This document shows positions 16,758 through 25,353 of a stretch of DNA of 44,038 bases, piece after piece. A program made the translations under genes and the position numbers. This DNA is from Bryobacterales bacterium (GTDB lineage: Bacteria > Acidobacteriota > Terriglobia > Bryobacterales > UBA6623): assembly GCA_028819235.1 (NCBI GenBank), contig JAPPMC010000130.1:1-44038 (forward strand), given 5' to 3'. How positions within the stretch are numbered: position 1 is the first letter of the stretch; each line of letters begins with the position of its first letter. Below the pieces are notes generated by a model. That model was not told the DNA's origin. It ran no database searches and saw only the letters and a program-made list of their open reading frames with translations.

Positions 16758-17273
16758 ATGCGACGACAGCGGGCATGGAGAGCATTGTTGGCTGCGGCGG
16801 TCTCACTGGCGGTACTGACTGCGGCAGAGCCGCGACCGATGCGACCGTTTAACGTCACGTCCTTCGATGGACGCAATGTCTCGTCGGAATCCCTGAAGGG
16901 CAGCAAGGTTGTCCTCATGTTCTTGGCGACCGACTGTCCTCACTGCCAGCAGACGGCCCAGCGCCTGGATCCGGTCTACCGCGATCTCAGGCGGGACGGG
17001 TTGGAGATCGTTGGCCTTACGCTGAACCGAATCGACAACCGGGGAATCCGCGAGTTCGCAACCAGGTTCGGTGCCAGCTTCCCGATTGCAATCTCTTCGC
17101 GCGACGAATTCTCTAGGATCACCGGGATTTCCGTCATGACGCGTATCTACTACCCTTATGTGCTCTTCGTCGATCGGGAGGGTGTGATCCGGGAAGAGCA
17201 CCAAGGCTTTGAGCAACCGTGGTTTGACAACCTTGAGGCCAACTTCCGATCGGCTGTTGCGGCGCTACCCTAG
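16758..17273 (+). CDS. Periplasmic TlpA-like thiol-disulfide oxidoreductase
   Basis: Thioredoxin-fold redoxin of 171 residues with a short signal peptide (LLAAAVSLAVLTAAE). The redox motif is LATDCPHCQQTAQ, with cysteines near 60 and 63. ITGISVMTRIYYPYVLFVDREG provides the usual YPYVLFVD strand, although the cis-Pro context differs from classic TlpA. The start is well supported by AGGGGAGG about eight bases upstream of ATG 16758. It probably reduces or oxidises cysteines of exported proteins, perhaps those made by its two upstream neighbours. A second redoxin (40347-40829) has no signal peptide. Confidence 0.82.
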   Translation: MRRQRAWRALLAAAVSLAVLTAAEPRPMRPFNVTSFDGRNVSSESLKGSKVVLMFLATDCPHCQQTAQRLDPVYRDLRRDGLEIVGLTLNRIDNRGIREFATRFGASFPIAISSRDEFSRITGISVMTRIYYPYVLFVDREGVIREEHQGFEQPWFDNLEANFRSAVAALP

Positions 17274-18002
17274 AGCCCGTTGGCCTCTCCTTACCTCGGA
17301 GTCCTAGTGGAAGTCACAGAACCGATTGCTGCCTCGCTGGATTCGAGGCGTCCGCTTATGGCGCATGGTTCTGCTACTGCCGTCGGAGGTGCCCGCGCGA
17401 GGCCGGAATCCGTGCTCTATGGCGTGTGCTACAGTCGCTGGCCCGATTGTCCCGCATCGCTCCTGAGGCTGAGGCCTGACTGATCCGAACTGGGGAGTTG
17501 CTGGATCACCGCTGGCGCTGATCGCCGGCCGGAATGGTGTCGCCAGGCCCAGATGCCCCGCAGCGCGGCCGCGTCAGATGTTGCGATGGCGCGCGCTCTT
17601 GGACTTGCGGGTCCGGCAATAACTAATTCGCTACATGCGATTTCCACTGTATCTACCAGTATTTGTGTCGTTCATGGTTCTACCCTCGAATTGGACCGGC
17701 CACATTCCGACATCCGAGACAGTGCCAGAGGCGTCCGGTTCCTCAGACGAGAACTAGCCTTCCCTTCCCCGCGAGTCCCGCCCACCGCAACAGTTGCAAT
17801 CGGCAAAACCGGATCATTCTCCGACCTCCAACCGTGGTGGTCCTGGATTACGAACGTGGACTCCAGAAGTGGCGTTGTTCCCGCAAGCGGGGGCCGAAGT
17901 CCGTGGCATAGGCACGATGGAGCCCTCGGCTAGCACGAAGCCGCACTTACTGGGGACGTTGCAACCGACGCGGCCTGAACCGTTAGCCAAAGCACAGCCG
18001 CT
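17274..18002. other. Gene-free stretch, probably decayed sequence
   Basis: About 730 bases without a convincing coding frame on either strand. The longest frames give low-complexity, Ser/Arg/Pro-rich translations with no family resemblance. Base composition is patchy, with an AT-richer part near 17610-17700. I see no tRNA or structured RNA. It borders the pgsA-like fragment and looks like the left part of a decay zone. Confidence 0.45.
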
Positions 18003-18103
18003 CTACAGCGCGATGGCCACAACCAGCTTGACCGTCTTGTCCTTGTCCATCTCGCCAGCAGGAATTGCCATACCGTCGATCAGGGCTGCTAAGCGCAGGG
18101 CGG
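18003..18103 (-). pseudogene. Fragment of a CDP-alcohol phosphatidyltransferase (pgsA-like) gene
   Basis: Bases 18006-18103 align without gaps to 23511-23608 inside the intact pgsA gene of this window, with about 75 of 98 positions equal by my hand count. The minus-strand translation reads LRLAALIDGMAIPAGEM and KTVKLVVAIAL. The intact gene has [17 protein letters not shown] and [15 protein letters not shown] (18003-18005) ends the fragment where the intact protein continues into its last membrane segments. The catalytic motif cannot be recognised upstream, only a short ANRRRNRF that may be its remnant. It is too short to function and is best read as a remnant of a duplicated or replaced gene. 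Confidence 0.6.
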
Positions 18104-18247
18104 CACGGCGACCGGTTCGTTGATCCGGGTATTGCCGGTGTCGCTCCTTGAAGGGGGCAGAGCCCCGGAACCGATTCCGTCGCCGGTTGGCCACGGCGTC
18201 CTTCGCCCCGGCGCGGGAGCTGTCGATCACCAGCCCGCAGTCCCTCT

Positions 18248-19717
18248 TCACGATCCGCTGTCTGCCCGGAGAGCCGTCATTCCTTCGGTTTCGGACAACG
18301 CCTCCCGGCCGAGCCGGGACACACTCTCAAGCGTCCGGCGCACGTCGTTCCATGTCGTTGTGTGATTCAGGATGCACATCCGCAGCGAGAAAACGCCTTT
18401 GAGCGAAGTGGACGAGAGGAATGCCAGTTCGCCCCAGAACAAGTGGGCCAGGACCTTCCGATTGAGCCTATCTAGCGTTCCCTCGTCGCAGGTGATGCTT
18501 GCTGGGTTAACCCGGAAGCACACGATGCTGAGCGTCACCGGAGTCATCAGTTCCAGCTCCGGACATTCGTTTATGTGGGCCGCGGCGCGCCGCGCCAAGT
18601 CCAGCCCCTGCTGTATCGCCCCCCGAAATTTCGCCATCCCGAACGTCCGAACGGACATCCAGATCTTCAGCGCCCGCGCCGCCCGGCTCAGCTGCTGACC
18701 CCGGTCGGCGAAATTGGGGTGGTTTGCGCCCCAAACCGTGTCCTGCAGGACGTCGTTTCCGATGGCGAACGCGTTCTCTAGATGCTGCTTGTCCCTCACT
18801 ATGAGCGCGCCCGCCTCGTACGGCTGGAAAAACCACTTGTGCGCATCCATGCTCACGGAATCCGACCGCCCGATCCCGGCGAGCAGTTCTCCACCCAGCC
18901 GCGTCAATAGGGCGAAGCCGCCGTATGCGGCGTCGATGTGGAGCCAGACGCCCTCCCGCTCGCAAAGGTCGGCCAACGCAGCCAAGGGATCGATGGACCC
19001 GGTGCTGGATGTTCCTGCGTTGGCGCACACGGCGAGGGGCCGCAGCCCGGCGTCGCGGTCGCGAGCCATCAGATGTCGCAACGCGTCCAGATCGATTCGG
19101 AATTCGTGTCCGGTCGGCACCAAACGGATGTGCTCGCGGCGCACTCCGGCGATCAAGGCCGCTCTCTTCAATGCGCTGTGGCTCTGATCGCTCATGTACA
19201 CGGTGGGGCGCTCTGGATGCCCTGCTGCCTCTCGCGCCACCACCATGGCCTCGACGCTGGCCGCCGAACCACCGCTCGTCAAGAGCCCACCGCCGGTCTC
19301 CGGAAAGCCGATCCACTCACGCATCCAGTCCGTGACCGTGAGTTCCAGCTGGCTGGTCCCGCTCGACACCAGCCAAGTGCACGAATTGATGTTGAAGCCA
19401 GCGGCCAGAAAGTCTGCGACCACGGCTGGCCAAGTGGGCGACGACGGGATGAAACCGAAGAATCGGGCATGGTCAAGCCGTGCCGCGTACTGGAGCACGC
19501 GCCGAACCGCCAGTTCCAGGACCTCCTCGGCAGGCTGGCCAACTTCCGGCGGCGGTCCGCCCAACTCTTCCTCCAGCACCGCGCGAAACTCGCCGTCCCA
19601 AGCCTTTGCGCCGTCCAGGCCGCCGATGCGCTTGACGAGGACCTCTGTCGCCGTGGCCGCTAGTCGGCGCATTGCCTGCGGCGTCATCGTTAGTTCGCCT
19701 TGTCGAGTCCTGCCCAT
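18248..19717 (-). CDS. Group II pyridoxal-phosphate-dependent amino acid decarboxylase
   Basis: PLP enzyme of the aromatic-L-amino-acid/glutamate decarboxylase group, about 489 residues. Landmarks are SSPTWPAVVADFLAAGFN, WMREWIGFPETGGGLLTSGG, YMSDQSHSALKRAALIAG, ANAGTSSTGSIDPL, WLHIDAAYGGFALL and SMDAHKWFFQPYEAGALIV. In the last of these, Lys near 294 forms the Schiff base. The C-terminal part (FSLRMCILNHTTTWNDV) is also typical. I would guess an aromatic or related amino acid, but specificity cannot be read. ATG 19717 and ATG 19687 are both possible starts. The gene is intact while decayed sequence lies on both sides, so it is either a survivor or a more recent arrival. Confidence 0.9.
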   Translation of the reverse strand: MGRTRQGELTMTPQAMRRLAATATEVLVKRIGGLDGAKAWDGEFRAVLEEELGGPPPEVGQPAEEVLELAVRRVLQYAARLDHARFFGFIPSSPTWPAVVADFLAAGFNINSCTWLVSSGTSQLELTVTDWMREWIGFPETGGGLLTSGGSAASVEAMVVAREAAGHPERPTVYMSDQSHSALKRAALIAGVRREHIRLVPTGHEFRIDLDALRHLMARDRDAGLRPLAVCANAGTSSTGSIDPLAALADLCEREGVWLHIDAAYGGFALLTRLGGELLAGIGRSDSVSMDAHKWFFQPYEAGALIVRDKQHLENAFAIGNDVLQDTVWGANHPNFADRGQQLSRAARALKIWMSVRTFGMAKFRGAIQQGLDLARRAAAHINECPELELMTPVTLSIVCFRVNPASITCDEGTLDRLNRKVLAHLFWGELAFLSSTSLKGVFSLRMCILNHTTTWNDVRRTLESVSRLGREALSETEGMTALRADSGS

Positions 19718-20021
19718 CACAATCCCACCGGCCTGCGCGCGGTTGCCGAGTCTACCTTAAGTCACCGAGCCGGTGGTCCCGATGGCTGCGCACAGCTGTG
19801 TACTCGAACAGTCGGGAATCGCATACTTGCGGCGTGCTCGCCTATGGCTTACCGATTCTACGGGCCACCGAGGGCCTATCCTCCGCTGTATAGTACACGG
19901 GTCCAAGTTTGAGGGAGGTGTTCAGAACCCGTTTTTCGGTCGAGGCCGAGTAGGGGGAGTAGTCGCCGAGCCCCACGCCTCGCATAGCTCCACCGTGCGC
20001 GTCTAACGCACTCGGCTCCTC
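19718..20021. other. Intergenic stretch without a recognisable gene
   Basis: About 300 bases between the decarboxylase start and the broken minus-strand frame. It contains only short frames. No repeat, RNA fold or terminator stands out; it should hold the decarboxylase promoter. Confidence 0.4.
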
Positions 20022-21032
20022 TCAGGGAGGGTTCGATCGAGGGGCATAGATCGACTCCGTGGCCCGGCCACGATGCAGCGCACACTGTCCGAGCAGTTCC
20101 TGCATGCGGTCCCAAAGGGCGGCGCTCTCGCGGCGTGAGAGCCGCTTCCGCCAGATGCGCGGCCCTTGGTAGCTGTCGCTGCCGACCAGCATCGACTTGC
20201 GGAGGCAGGAATGGACCTCGCCAATGCGGATCACGTGCCGTTCCTGTGCATCGAGGGCTTGTTCGGCCTGTGCAGTAGTCCGGTCGCCACCGTATCGTAG
20301 ATCGTAGGTATCCCGCCCCGCCTTGATCCGGATCCAGGAGGACAGGTTGCTGATCGATAGCGGATCGAACTCTAGCTTGCCCCGCGCGAGCGATTCCAAG
20401 GCGGCCACCAGATCCGGTTCGTAGACTGCCTGCCATACGTCCAAACCGGCGTGGGTGACCGGTTTGAGGTCGCGAAAGAACCTATACCGCACCCGCACTG
20501 CCGCGATCCCTGCCAGCGTCTTTCTGACCCTTCCACACGTCGCCACGATCAATACGTTCGTGGCGCTCGGACTGCCGGACTCTCCAGCCGGGCAATCAAG
20601 ATAGGACCCGGACCCGGGCGGAACGTCTAGCACGTGGGTAACGACCCTCTTGACGAAGGCAGATTCCCGCTGTATGACGCCAGCGGGGTTGCGCGCCGAG
20701 TCGTAGAAGTATCCCTTCCCGGAGGCCGCCGCCGGCGCCGTCAGACTGTGTCCCAGGAGAGTCGGGTTGAGGGCGGGGTCCGCCTCGGGCTCGTGTGGCC
20801 CGCCGTCGAGCCCCAGATTTCCCGAGATGTCGAGGCCGAACAGGTAGAGCGAGCAGTGCTTCCAGCGCTGGTGAGGTGACAGATCGGTTGTCGCATCCGG
20901 CGATTAGACGAATATCGTGAACCGAGCGCTGTACGGGGTCACCCCTTCCACTACCAAGTAGATCGTGCCGCTCCGCCAGAGCCCGTCTTCGTGGAGGGTT
21001 CTCCGGGCTTCCTCGAATCCCTTTTCGTGCAT
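20022..21032 (-). pseudogene. Broken minus-strand frame, uncharacterised protein
   Basis: The frame from GTG 20633 to the stop at 20022 would give 203 residues. However, the same frame stays open and protein-like for 90 more codons upstream (RWKHCSLYLFGLDISGNLGL, GKGYFYDSARNPAGV) without any ATG, GTG or TTG, until a TAA at 20904-20906. Beyond that stop it continues in frame to ATG 21032 (EEARRTLHEDGLWRSGTIYL, VTPYSARFTIFV), and a further TGA sits at 21039-21041. This looks like one gene interrupted by nonsense codons. The family is not recognised. If real, a short protein from GTG 20633 could still be made. The neighbouring porin shows the same type of decay. Confidence 0.45.
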
Positions 21033-21214
21033 CAACTCTCAAACTAACCGCACGACTGCTCGGACATCATGCGGTGCACGTACGGCATTGGCGGCCACGG
21101 ACCCTTCCCCGCAGGACGAAGTCGCGGAGCGTTCCTCAGCAGCGAGGTTCGGGGCAGACGTTCCGTCGAAGAGCACGAACAACACATAGCTGTTCGCCGC
21201 GTCTCAACACGGGC

Positions 21215-22267
21215 TTCAACCTGGTAGCACCACGACTCTTCGCGCCTGCCGCTCTTGGCCAAGTGAGCGGCTCGCACCACCATCTGGTGCAAATCCGCGA
21301 ACAAATCGAAGAGCAGCGATTGCAGATTGAAGCGTTGCAGGGCCCGCTGAACCGCCTGAGACCTGAAAGCCGGCCTTCATCGGGAGGCGGTAGCCGTGGC
21401 GACGGACACTGCAGACCGTCCGAGGGGCGATCCGCATCCGGACACCATTGGCGATGATCAATTCTCCAAGCCGGAGGCATTGTCGAAGCCACAGCGATGG
21501 TGTGGCCCCGAAACCAGGACACCGATCTCGGCGAGACGTTTGGCAACGTCCCTCTCGATGGGACGGCCAACGCCTCGCTGAGCTGGTTCCCCATGAGCAG
21601 CCGGCTCTCGCGCTTGTCGGTCCTTGCTACCGCACGTTACGGCCACGTCACGGCGACCGACCGCTTCGAAGGAGACTTCCTCGGATCATCAACTTCTGCG
21701 AACGCAGTGGAGAGCAATCAGATCCCCTTGCGCGTGCGGCAGTTCTGGGGCGACGTCGAGTTCGAGAATTGCGTCTAGTTCACCGCTGGCCAGACATGGA
21801 CGCTCCGGACGAGGCACGAATCAGGTCTGTGCCCTTCTCAGGAGTACCTGACACTGGCTCTGAGCGCCCAACGCGTTGCCAGCTTCAACTAGGTCCGGCA
21901 AACCGGCTTGCCACTCGCAAGAGACTTTGGACGCGTCCTCTGGGCGGCTGCGGCAGTAGAGAACCCGCAGACCCAAACTCTCGGGGTCGTCCCCCCAGCG
22001 GGCGTTTTCGGGCTGAGAACCAGCCCGAACGCTCAAGTGCCCGCGGCAGACCTGTCAGGCTGCGTCTCAGACGCAGGCTTACCCTTTCGGGGTGGGAATC
22101 GCTCCATTTGGCAATTCATGCCCGGCATCTGGGACTGTCTCGCTCAGGCCGACCAGGGCTGCGTGGCTCCCGGCCTCTCTTACATTCACACTCGTCGCTC
22201 TGGTCGGGCCTCGAGGCTCTGCGTCCGAGAGGACGGGAAGACTCGCTCGTTACTTCCGTCCGGTTAG
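21215..22267 (+). pseudogene. Porin pseudogene with three in-frame stop codons
   Basis: One plus-strand frame holds a degenerate outer-membrane porin with the layout I know from acidobacterial DcaP-like porins. There is a short helical segment (QIREQIEEQRLQIEALQG, about 21278-21331). Barrel-type segments follow: ILQAGGIVEATAMVWPRN, TDLGETFGNVPLDGTAN, FTAGQTWTLRT and DFGRVLWAAAAVENPQTQT. The frame is interrupted by TGA 21455-21457, TAG 21776-21778 and TAG 21890-21892, yet it never shifts over about 1 kb. In the third case, FN-stop-VRQ stands where relatives have FNW-x-RQ, so TGG probably became TAG. The last part of the barrel is not recognisable after about 22120. The exact 5' end is uncertain, and no good start codon is seen. 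Confidence 0.68.
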
Positions 22268-23306
22268 GCCCTGCACGGAGGCAGGGACAATCGACGTCCG
22301 CCCATGACCACTCCACGACGGCGATCTTGGTGACGGACTCGACCGGCCTAGCCCGACCTGCTTTGTCGCACGAGCCCTCGTGCCGACCACTTCGGCCCTG
22401 CCGACCGGTCCAAGTCCAGTGTCGGCCAGCCCCCTCCAATCGGCCTTGCTAATGTTCTGGCCCTTACCGCCGATGAGAGGTTCGTCCATCGCCACAGGAC
22501 CCGCCATGACGCCCCTACCCGGCTTGAGGCATTCAGGGAGCTTCTGGGCAAGAGGTCCCACGCTGGTCTGCCTGATCTTGAAATCCCCATGTTGCCCCGT
22601 GCTGGACACTGCTTCGAGGCTTGGCACCACCAGACAGACTACAATTGCCCAGTTGCGGTAGCCGGACATGGTCGACTGCTTCAGCGTGCTCCGGATGGTC
22701 CCCTTTTCGTTGGAGCCTGCTCCAGTACATGCGCGTCCGCCCCTACCTAATCCATTACATCCAGTTTCCTTTGCATCGATAGGTATTACAGGCGACTACG
22801 GCTGCAGTGTGGCCTTGCGTCAAAATCGTTCCGAAGGCCGTGATAGCGCCAAGTGGTCACGGTCGCTGAGCCGAGGCCGAGCCTTCCCTCCCCTGCTGAT
22901 CCCAAGGTCCGGAACGATTGGGAACCGAAAACTGAAACACTCTCCGAGTGTCTTGGAATCAGGTCGTCGGTACCGGGCCGGTTTGAGGTCCGACGCACCT
23001 CGCCACGTCGGCCGCGAGGATTCGCGCTAGCTCCGGACCTAGAGCTTCCAGCCCATCGGCCAAACACCGTCCAAGGCGACCGTGGGTGTGGTATTCGCCT
23101 CTCAGGTTGGGTGTCATTCGCATCTTCGCCGGTCTTGGCCCCTGCTTCTGTCTTAGGCCTGGAGACCAATTCTGGGGCGCGCAGGTCTGGCCGCGCGCGC
23201 TTGCTGGTCCCACAGGCCAGACCGGGCTAAGACAAGCTGGCCAGTGCTGCTTCCAATGGCAGCCGGAGGCGAGTTCGCTGTGCGGCGGTGCTTGGCCGGC
23301 AGGCGC
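22268..23306. other. Gene-poor stretch downstream of the porin remnant
   Basis: I see no convincing gene in this kilobase. A minus-strand frame at 22250-22669 begins with a signal-peptide-like segment (MSGYRNWAIVVCLVVPSLEA) followed by GDFKIRQTSVG, which could be the start of a decayed exported protein; its later part is low-complexity. Between about 22740 and 22800 the sequence is AT-richer than elsewhere. The rest gives only Arg/Pro/Ser-rich translations in all frames, as expected for non-coding GC-rich DNA. Confidence 0.4.
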
Positions 23307-23942
23307 CTACGGCCGGTTTCCGGTGTCCGCAAGATCCTTTCGGATTACGCCCACGTCGTCGTTCTTCGGGCTGGCTGGCCGTTTCGAAGCGATATGGCGC
23401 CAGAAGGCCCGGAAGTAGGCGACTACCGAAGCGACCGTGACCAAGACCGCCAGCCACAGCACGAGTTGGCCGACCTGTTCGAATACAGGCGAACGTGGGG
23501 CCAACAGCAGCAGCGCGATGGCCAAGACCTGCGTGACCATCTTGGCCTTGCCCATTTCGCTGGCCGATATTGTTATGCCCTCGATCAGGGCGACGTAACG
23601 CAGGCCGGACACGGCGAACTCCCGGCTGACGATCAGGACGACTATCCACGCCGGGACGCGGTCCAGTTCGACCAGCGAAATCAGTGCCGCCGAAACCAGC
23701 AGCTTGTCGGCGATCGGGTCGAACAGCTTCCCGAAGCGGGTCACCTGCCGGCGCCGTCTTGCGATGTAGCCATCCAGCAGGTCCGTTAGCGCGGCGGCTA
23801 GGAACAGAATGAGCGCGATACCATCGCGACGGAACACGACCCATCCCGTGTCAACCTCGATGCCGTTCTTGCGCAACAGGACCGCAACCAGCAGCGGAAC
23901 GAGGAAGATCCTCGAAAGCGTCAGTATGTTGGGCAGGTTCAT
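23307..23942 (-). CDS. pgsA: CDP-diacylglycerol-glycerol-3-phosphate 3-phosphatidyltransferase
   Basis: Membrane enzyme that makes phosphatidylglycerophosphate, the committed step to phosphatidylglycerol. The 211-residue protein begins with the typical [20 protein letters not shown]. It carries the complete CDP-alcohol phosphatidyltransferase motif D-G-x2-A-R-x8-G-x3-D-x3-D (Asp57, Gly58, Ala61, Arg62, Gly71, Asp75, Asp79). Further hydrophobic segments lie around 44-53, 83-92, 97-108, 137-150 and 163-180. The C-terminal 25 residues are hydrophilic. It diverges from rph. A degenerate copy of its middle part lies at 18003-18103. Confidence 0.93.
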   Translation of the reverse strand: MNLPNILTLSRIFLVPLLVAVLLRKNGIEVDTGWVVFRRDGIALILFLAAALTDLLDGYIARRRRQVTRFGKLFDPIADKLLVSAALISLVELDRVPAWIVVLIVSREFAVSGLRYVALIEGITISASEMGKAKMVTQVLAIALLLLAPRSPVFEQVGQLVLWLAVLVTVASVVAYFRAFWRHIASKRPASPKNDDVGVIRKDLADTGNRP

Positions 23943-24050
23943 GGGCCCGTGCTGCTCTCGGAAAGGCAGCGGTTAAGCGTAGAGTACTATACGCCGGTAC
24001 CGTGCATCGAGTGGGTCGGCGGGCGCTTGCGCGTGGGAGAGAATGGGGAC

Positions 24051-24779
24051 ATGAGGTCGGACGGACGACAGGCCGACCAGCCTCGGCAGACCCGCATCCA
24101 GCCCGGAGTCTTGGCCGCCGCGGAGGGATCCGTACTGATCGAGGTGGGAAACACAAAGGTCATCTGCTCCGCAACCTTGGAACACAGGGTCCCCCGATTC
24201 CGGCGTGGCAGCGGGCTGGGCTGGGTGACGGCAGAGTACGGCATGCTGCCGCGGTCGACCACGACAAGAAGGCCTCGCGAAGGCCTCAAAGGACGGCCGT
24301 CTGGACGCACTGCCGAAATTCAACGGCTGATCGGACGTTCATTGCGGGCCGCAGTCGACATGGAAGCCCTTGGAGAACGGATCGTCATCGTAGACTGCGA
24401 CGTGATCCAAGCGGACGGAGGCACGCGCACCGCTTCGATCACCGGCGGGTGGGTGGCGATGGCGATGGCAATGGAGCAGCTGCTCAACTACGGCCAAGTG
24501 CCGCGCCTGCCCGTGCGGCGTTACGTGGCCGCGATCAGCGTCGGGCTCGTTGACGGCATCGAACTGCTTGACCTGTGCTACGAGGAAGACTCCCGCGCCC
24601 AAGTGGACATGAACGTTGTGATGACCTCCGACGGCGATTTCGTCGAGCTGCAGGCGAGCGCGGAGGCAGGTACGTTCACCAAGGCCCAATGCGATGAACT
24701 GATCCGGCTCGCCCAGGGAGGCATCGAACCGCTCATTGTCGCCCAGCGCCGGCTGGTGGATCTCGACAATCATGCTTGA
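24051..24779 (+). CDS. rph: Ribonuclease PH
   Basis: Phosphate-dependent 3'-to-5' exoribonuclease that trims tRNA 3' ends. From ATG 24051 (GGGGA six bases upstream) it has 242 residues, the usual length. Landmarks are [95 protein letters not shown] and [20 protein letters not shown]. The frame extends upstream to 23949, but that part is not conserved. Its last eight bases overlap rdgB, and the two genes with the ROK kinase form a tight operon. A plausible divergent promoter region with GTACTATAC near 23984-23992 separates it from pgsA. Confidence 0.96.
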   Translation: MRSDGRQADQPRQTRIQPGVLAAAEGSVLIEVGNTKVICSATLEHRVPRFRRGSGLGWVTAEYGMLPRSTTTRRPREGLKGRPSGRTAEIQRLIGRSLRAAVDMEALGERIVIVDCDVIQADGGTRTASITGGWVAMAMAMEQLLNYGQVPRLPVRRYVAAISVGLVDGIELLDLCYEEDSRAQVDMNVVMTSDGDFVELQASAEAGTFTKAQCDELIRLAQGGIEPLIVAQRRLVDLDNHA

Positions 24780-25353
24780 CCTTGTCTGCGCTACTTCCAA
24801 CCCACACAAGCTGAGAGAATTCCAGCTGGCGGCGACCAGAGGCATCTCCATTCGCGGGTGCACAGCGGCCGACTGTCCGGAGACCGGCGAGTCATTCGAG
24901 GAGAACGCGGTTCAGAAGGCACAGTGCTACTACAAGACGAGCCCGTCGGAATGGCTGTTCGCCGACGACTCCGGTCTTGAGGTGGATGCTCTGCACGGGG
25001 CGCCGGGAATCCTCTCAGCACGGTTCGCCGGACCCGGCGCCTCGGATTTCGAGAACAACACGCTCCTGCTCCGTAAGCTCGCCGGCGTTCCCCGGGCCCG
25101 GCGCACGGCACGCTTTGTGTGCGCGATCGCGCTGCTCCACGATGGTGTCTTGGAGCGCACATTCCGGCGGGATGTCGAAGGACTGATCCTGTATCGGCGC
25201 TCGGGCTGGAACGGCTTCGGGTATGACCCTCTGTTCCATTACCCGCCCCTACAGCGCAGCTTCGGACAGCTCGCTCCGGAGGCGAAGTGGGAGTTGAGCC
25301 ACCGCGGACAAGCGTTCCGCGCGATGCTCGACTGGTTGGCGGGGCAAGAGTGA
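24772..25353 (+). CDS. rdgB: Non-canonical purine NTP pyrophosphatase (RdgB/HAM1)
   Basis: House-cleaning enzyme that hydrolyses ITP, dITP and XTP to monophosphates, keeping deaminated purines out of DNA and RNA. The 193-residue product starts at ATG 24772 with [17 protein letters not shown]. Landmarks are [64 protein letters not shown] and a closing [15 protein letters not shown]. The start overlaps the rph stop and the stop overlaps the next start (GTGA), so translation is probably coupled. The rph-rdgB pairing is common in bacteria. Confidence 0.96.
   Translation: MLDLVCATSNPHKLREFQLAATRGISIRGCTAADCPETGESFEENAVQKAQCYYKTSPSEWLFADDSGLEVDALHGAPGILSARFAGPGASDFENNTLLLRKLAGVPRARRTARFVCAIALLHDGVLERTFRRDVEGLILYRRSGWNGFGYDPLFHYPPLQRSFGQLAPEAKWELSHRGQAFRAMLDWLAGQE

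Noticed and set aside
17641..17720. Possible tRNA-like T-arm (GGTTCTACCCTCGAATT)
   Set aside because: No acceptor stem, anticodon arm or CCA-type end can be paired around it.
21448..22452. Plus-strand 334-codon frame over the porin remnant
   Set aside because: Longest open frame there but Arg/Pro/Ser-rich. The porin signal is in another frame with stops.
22250..22669. Minus-strand 139-codon frame with signal-peptide-like start
   Set aside because: Only the first 35 residues look protein-like and the rest is low-complexity. Kept as a note in the gap description, not called as a gene.
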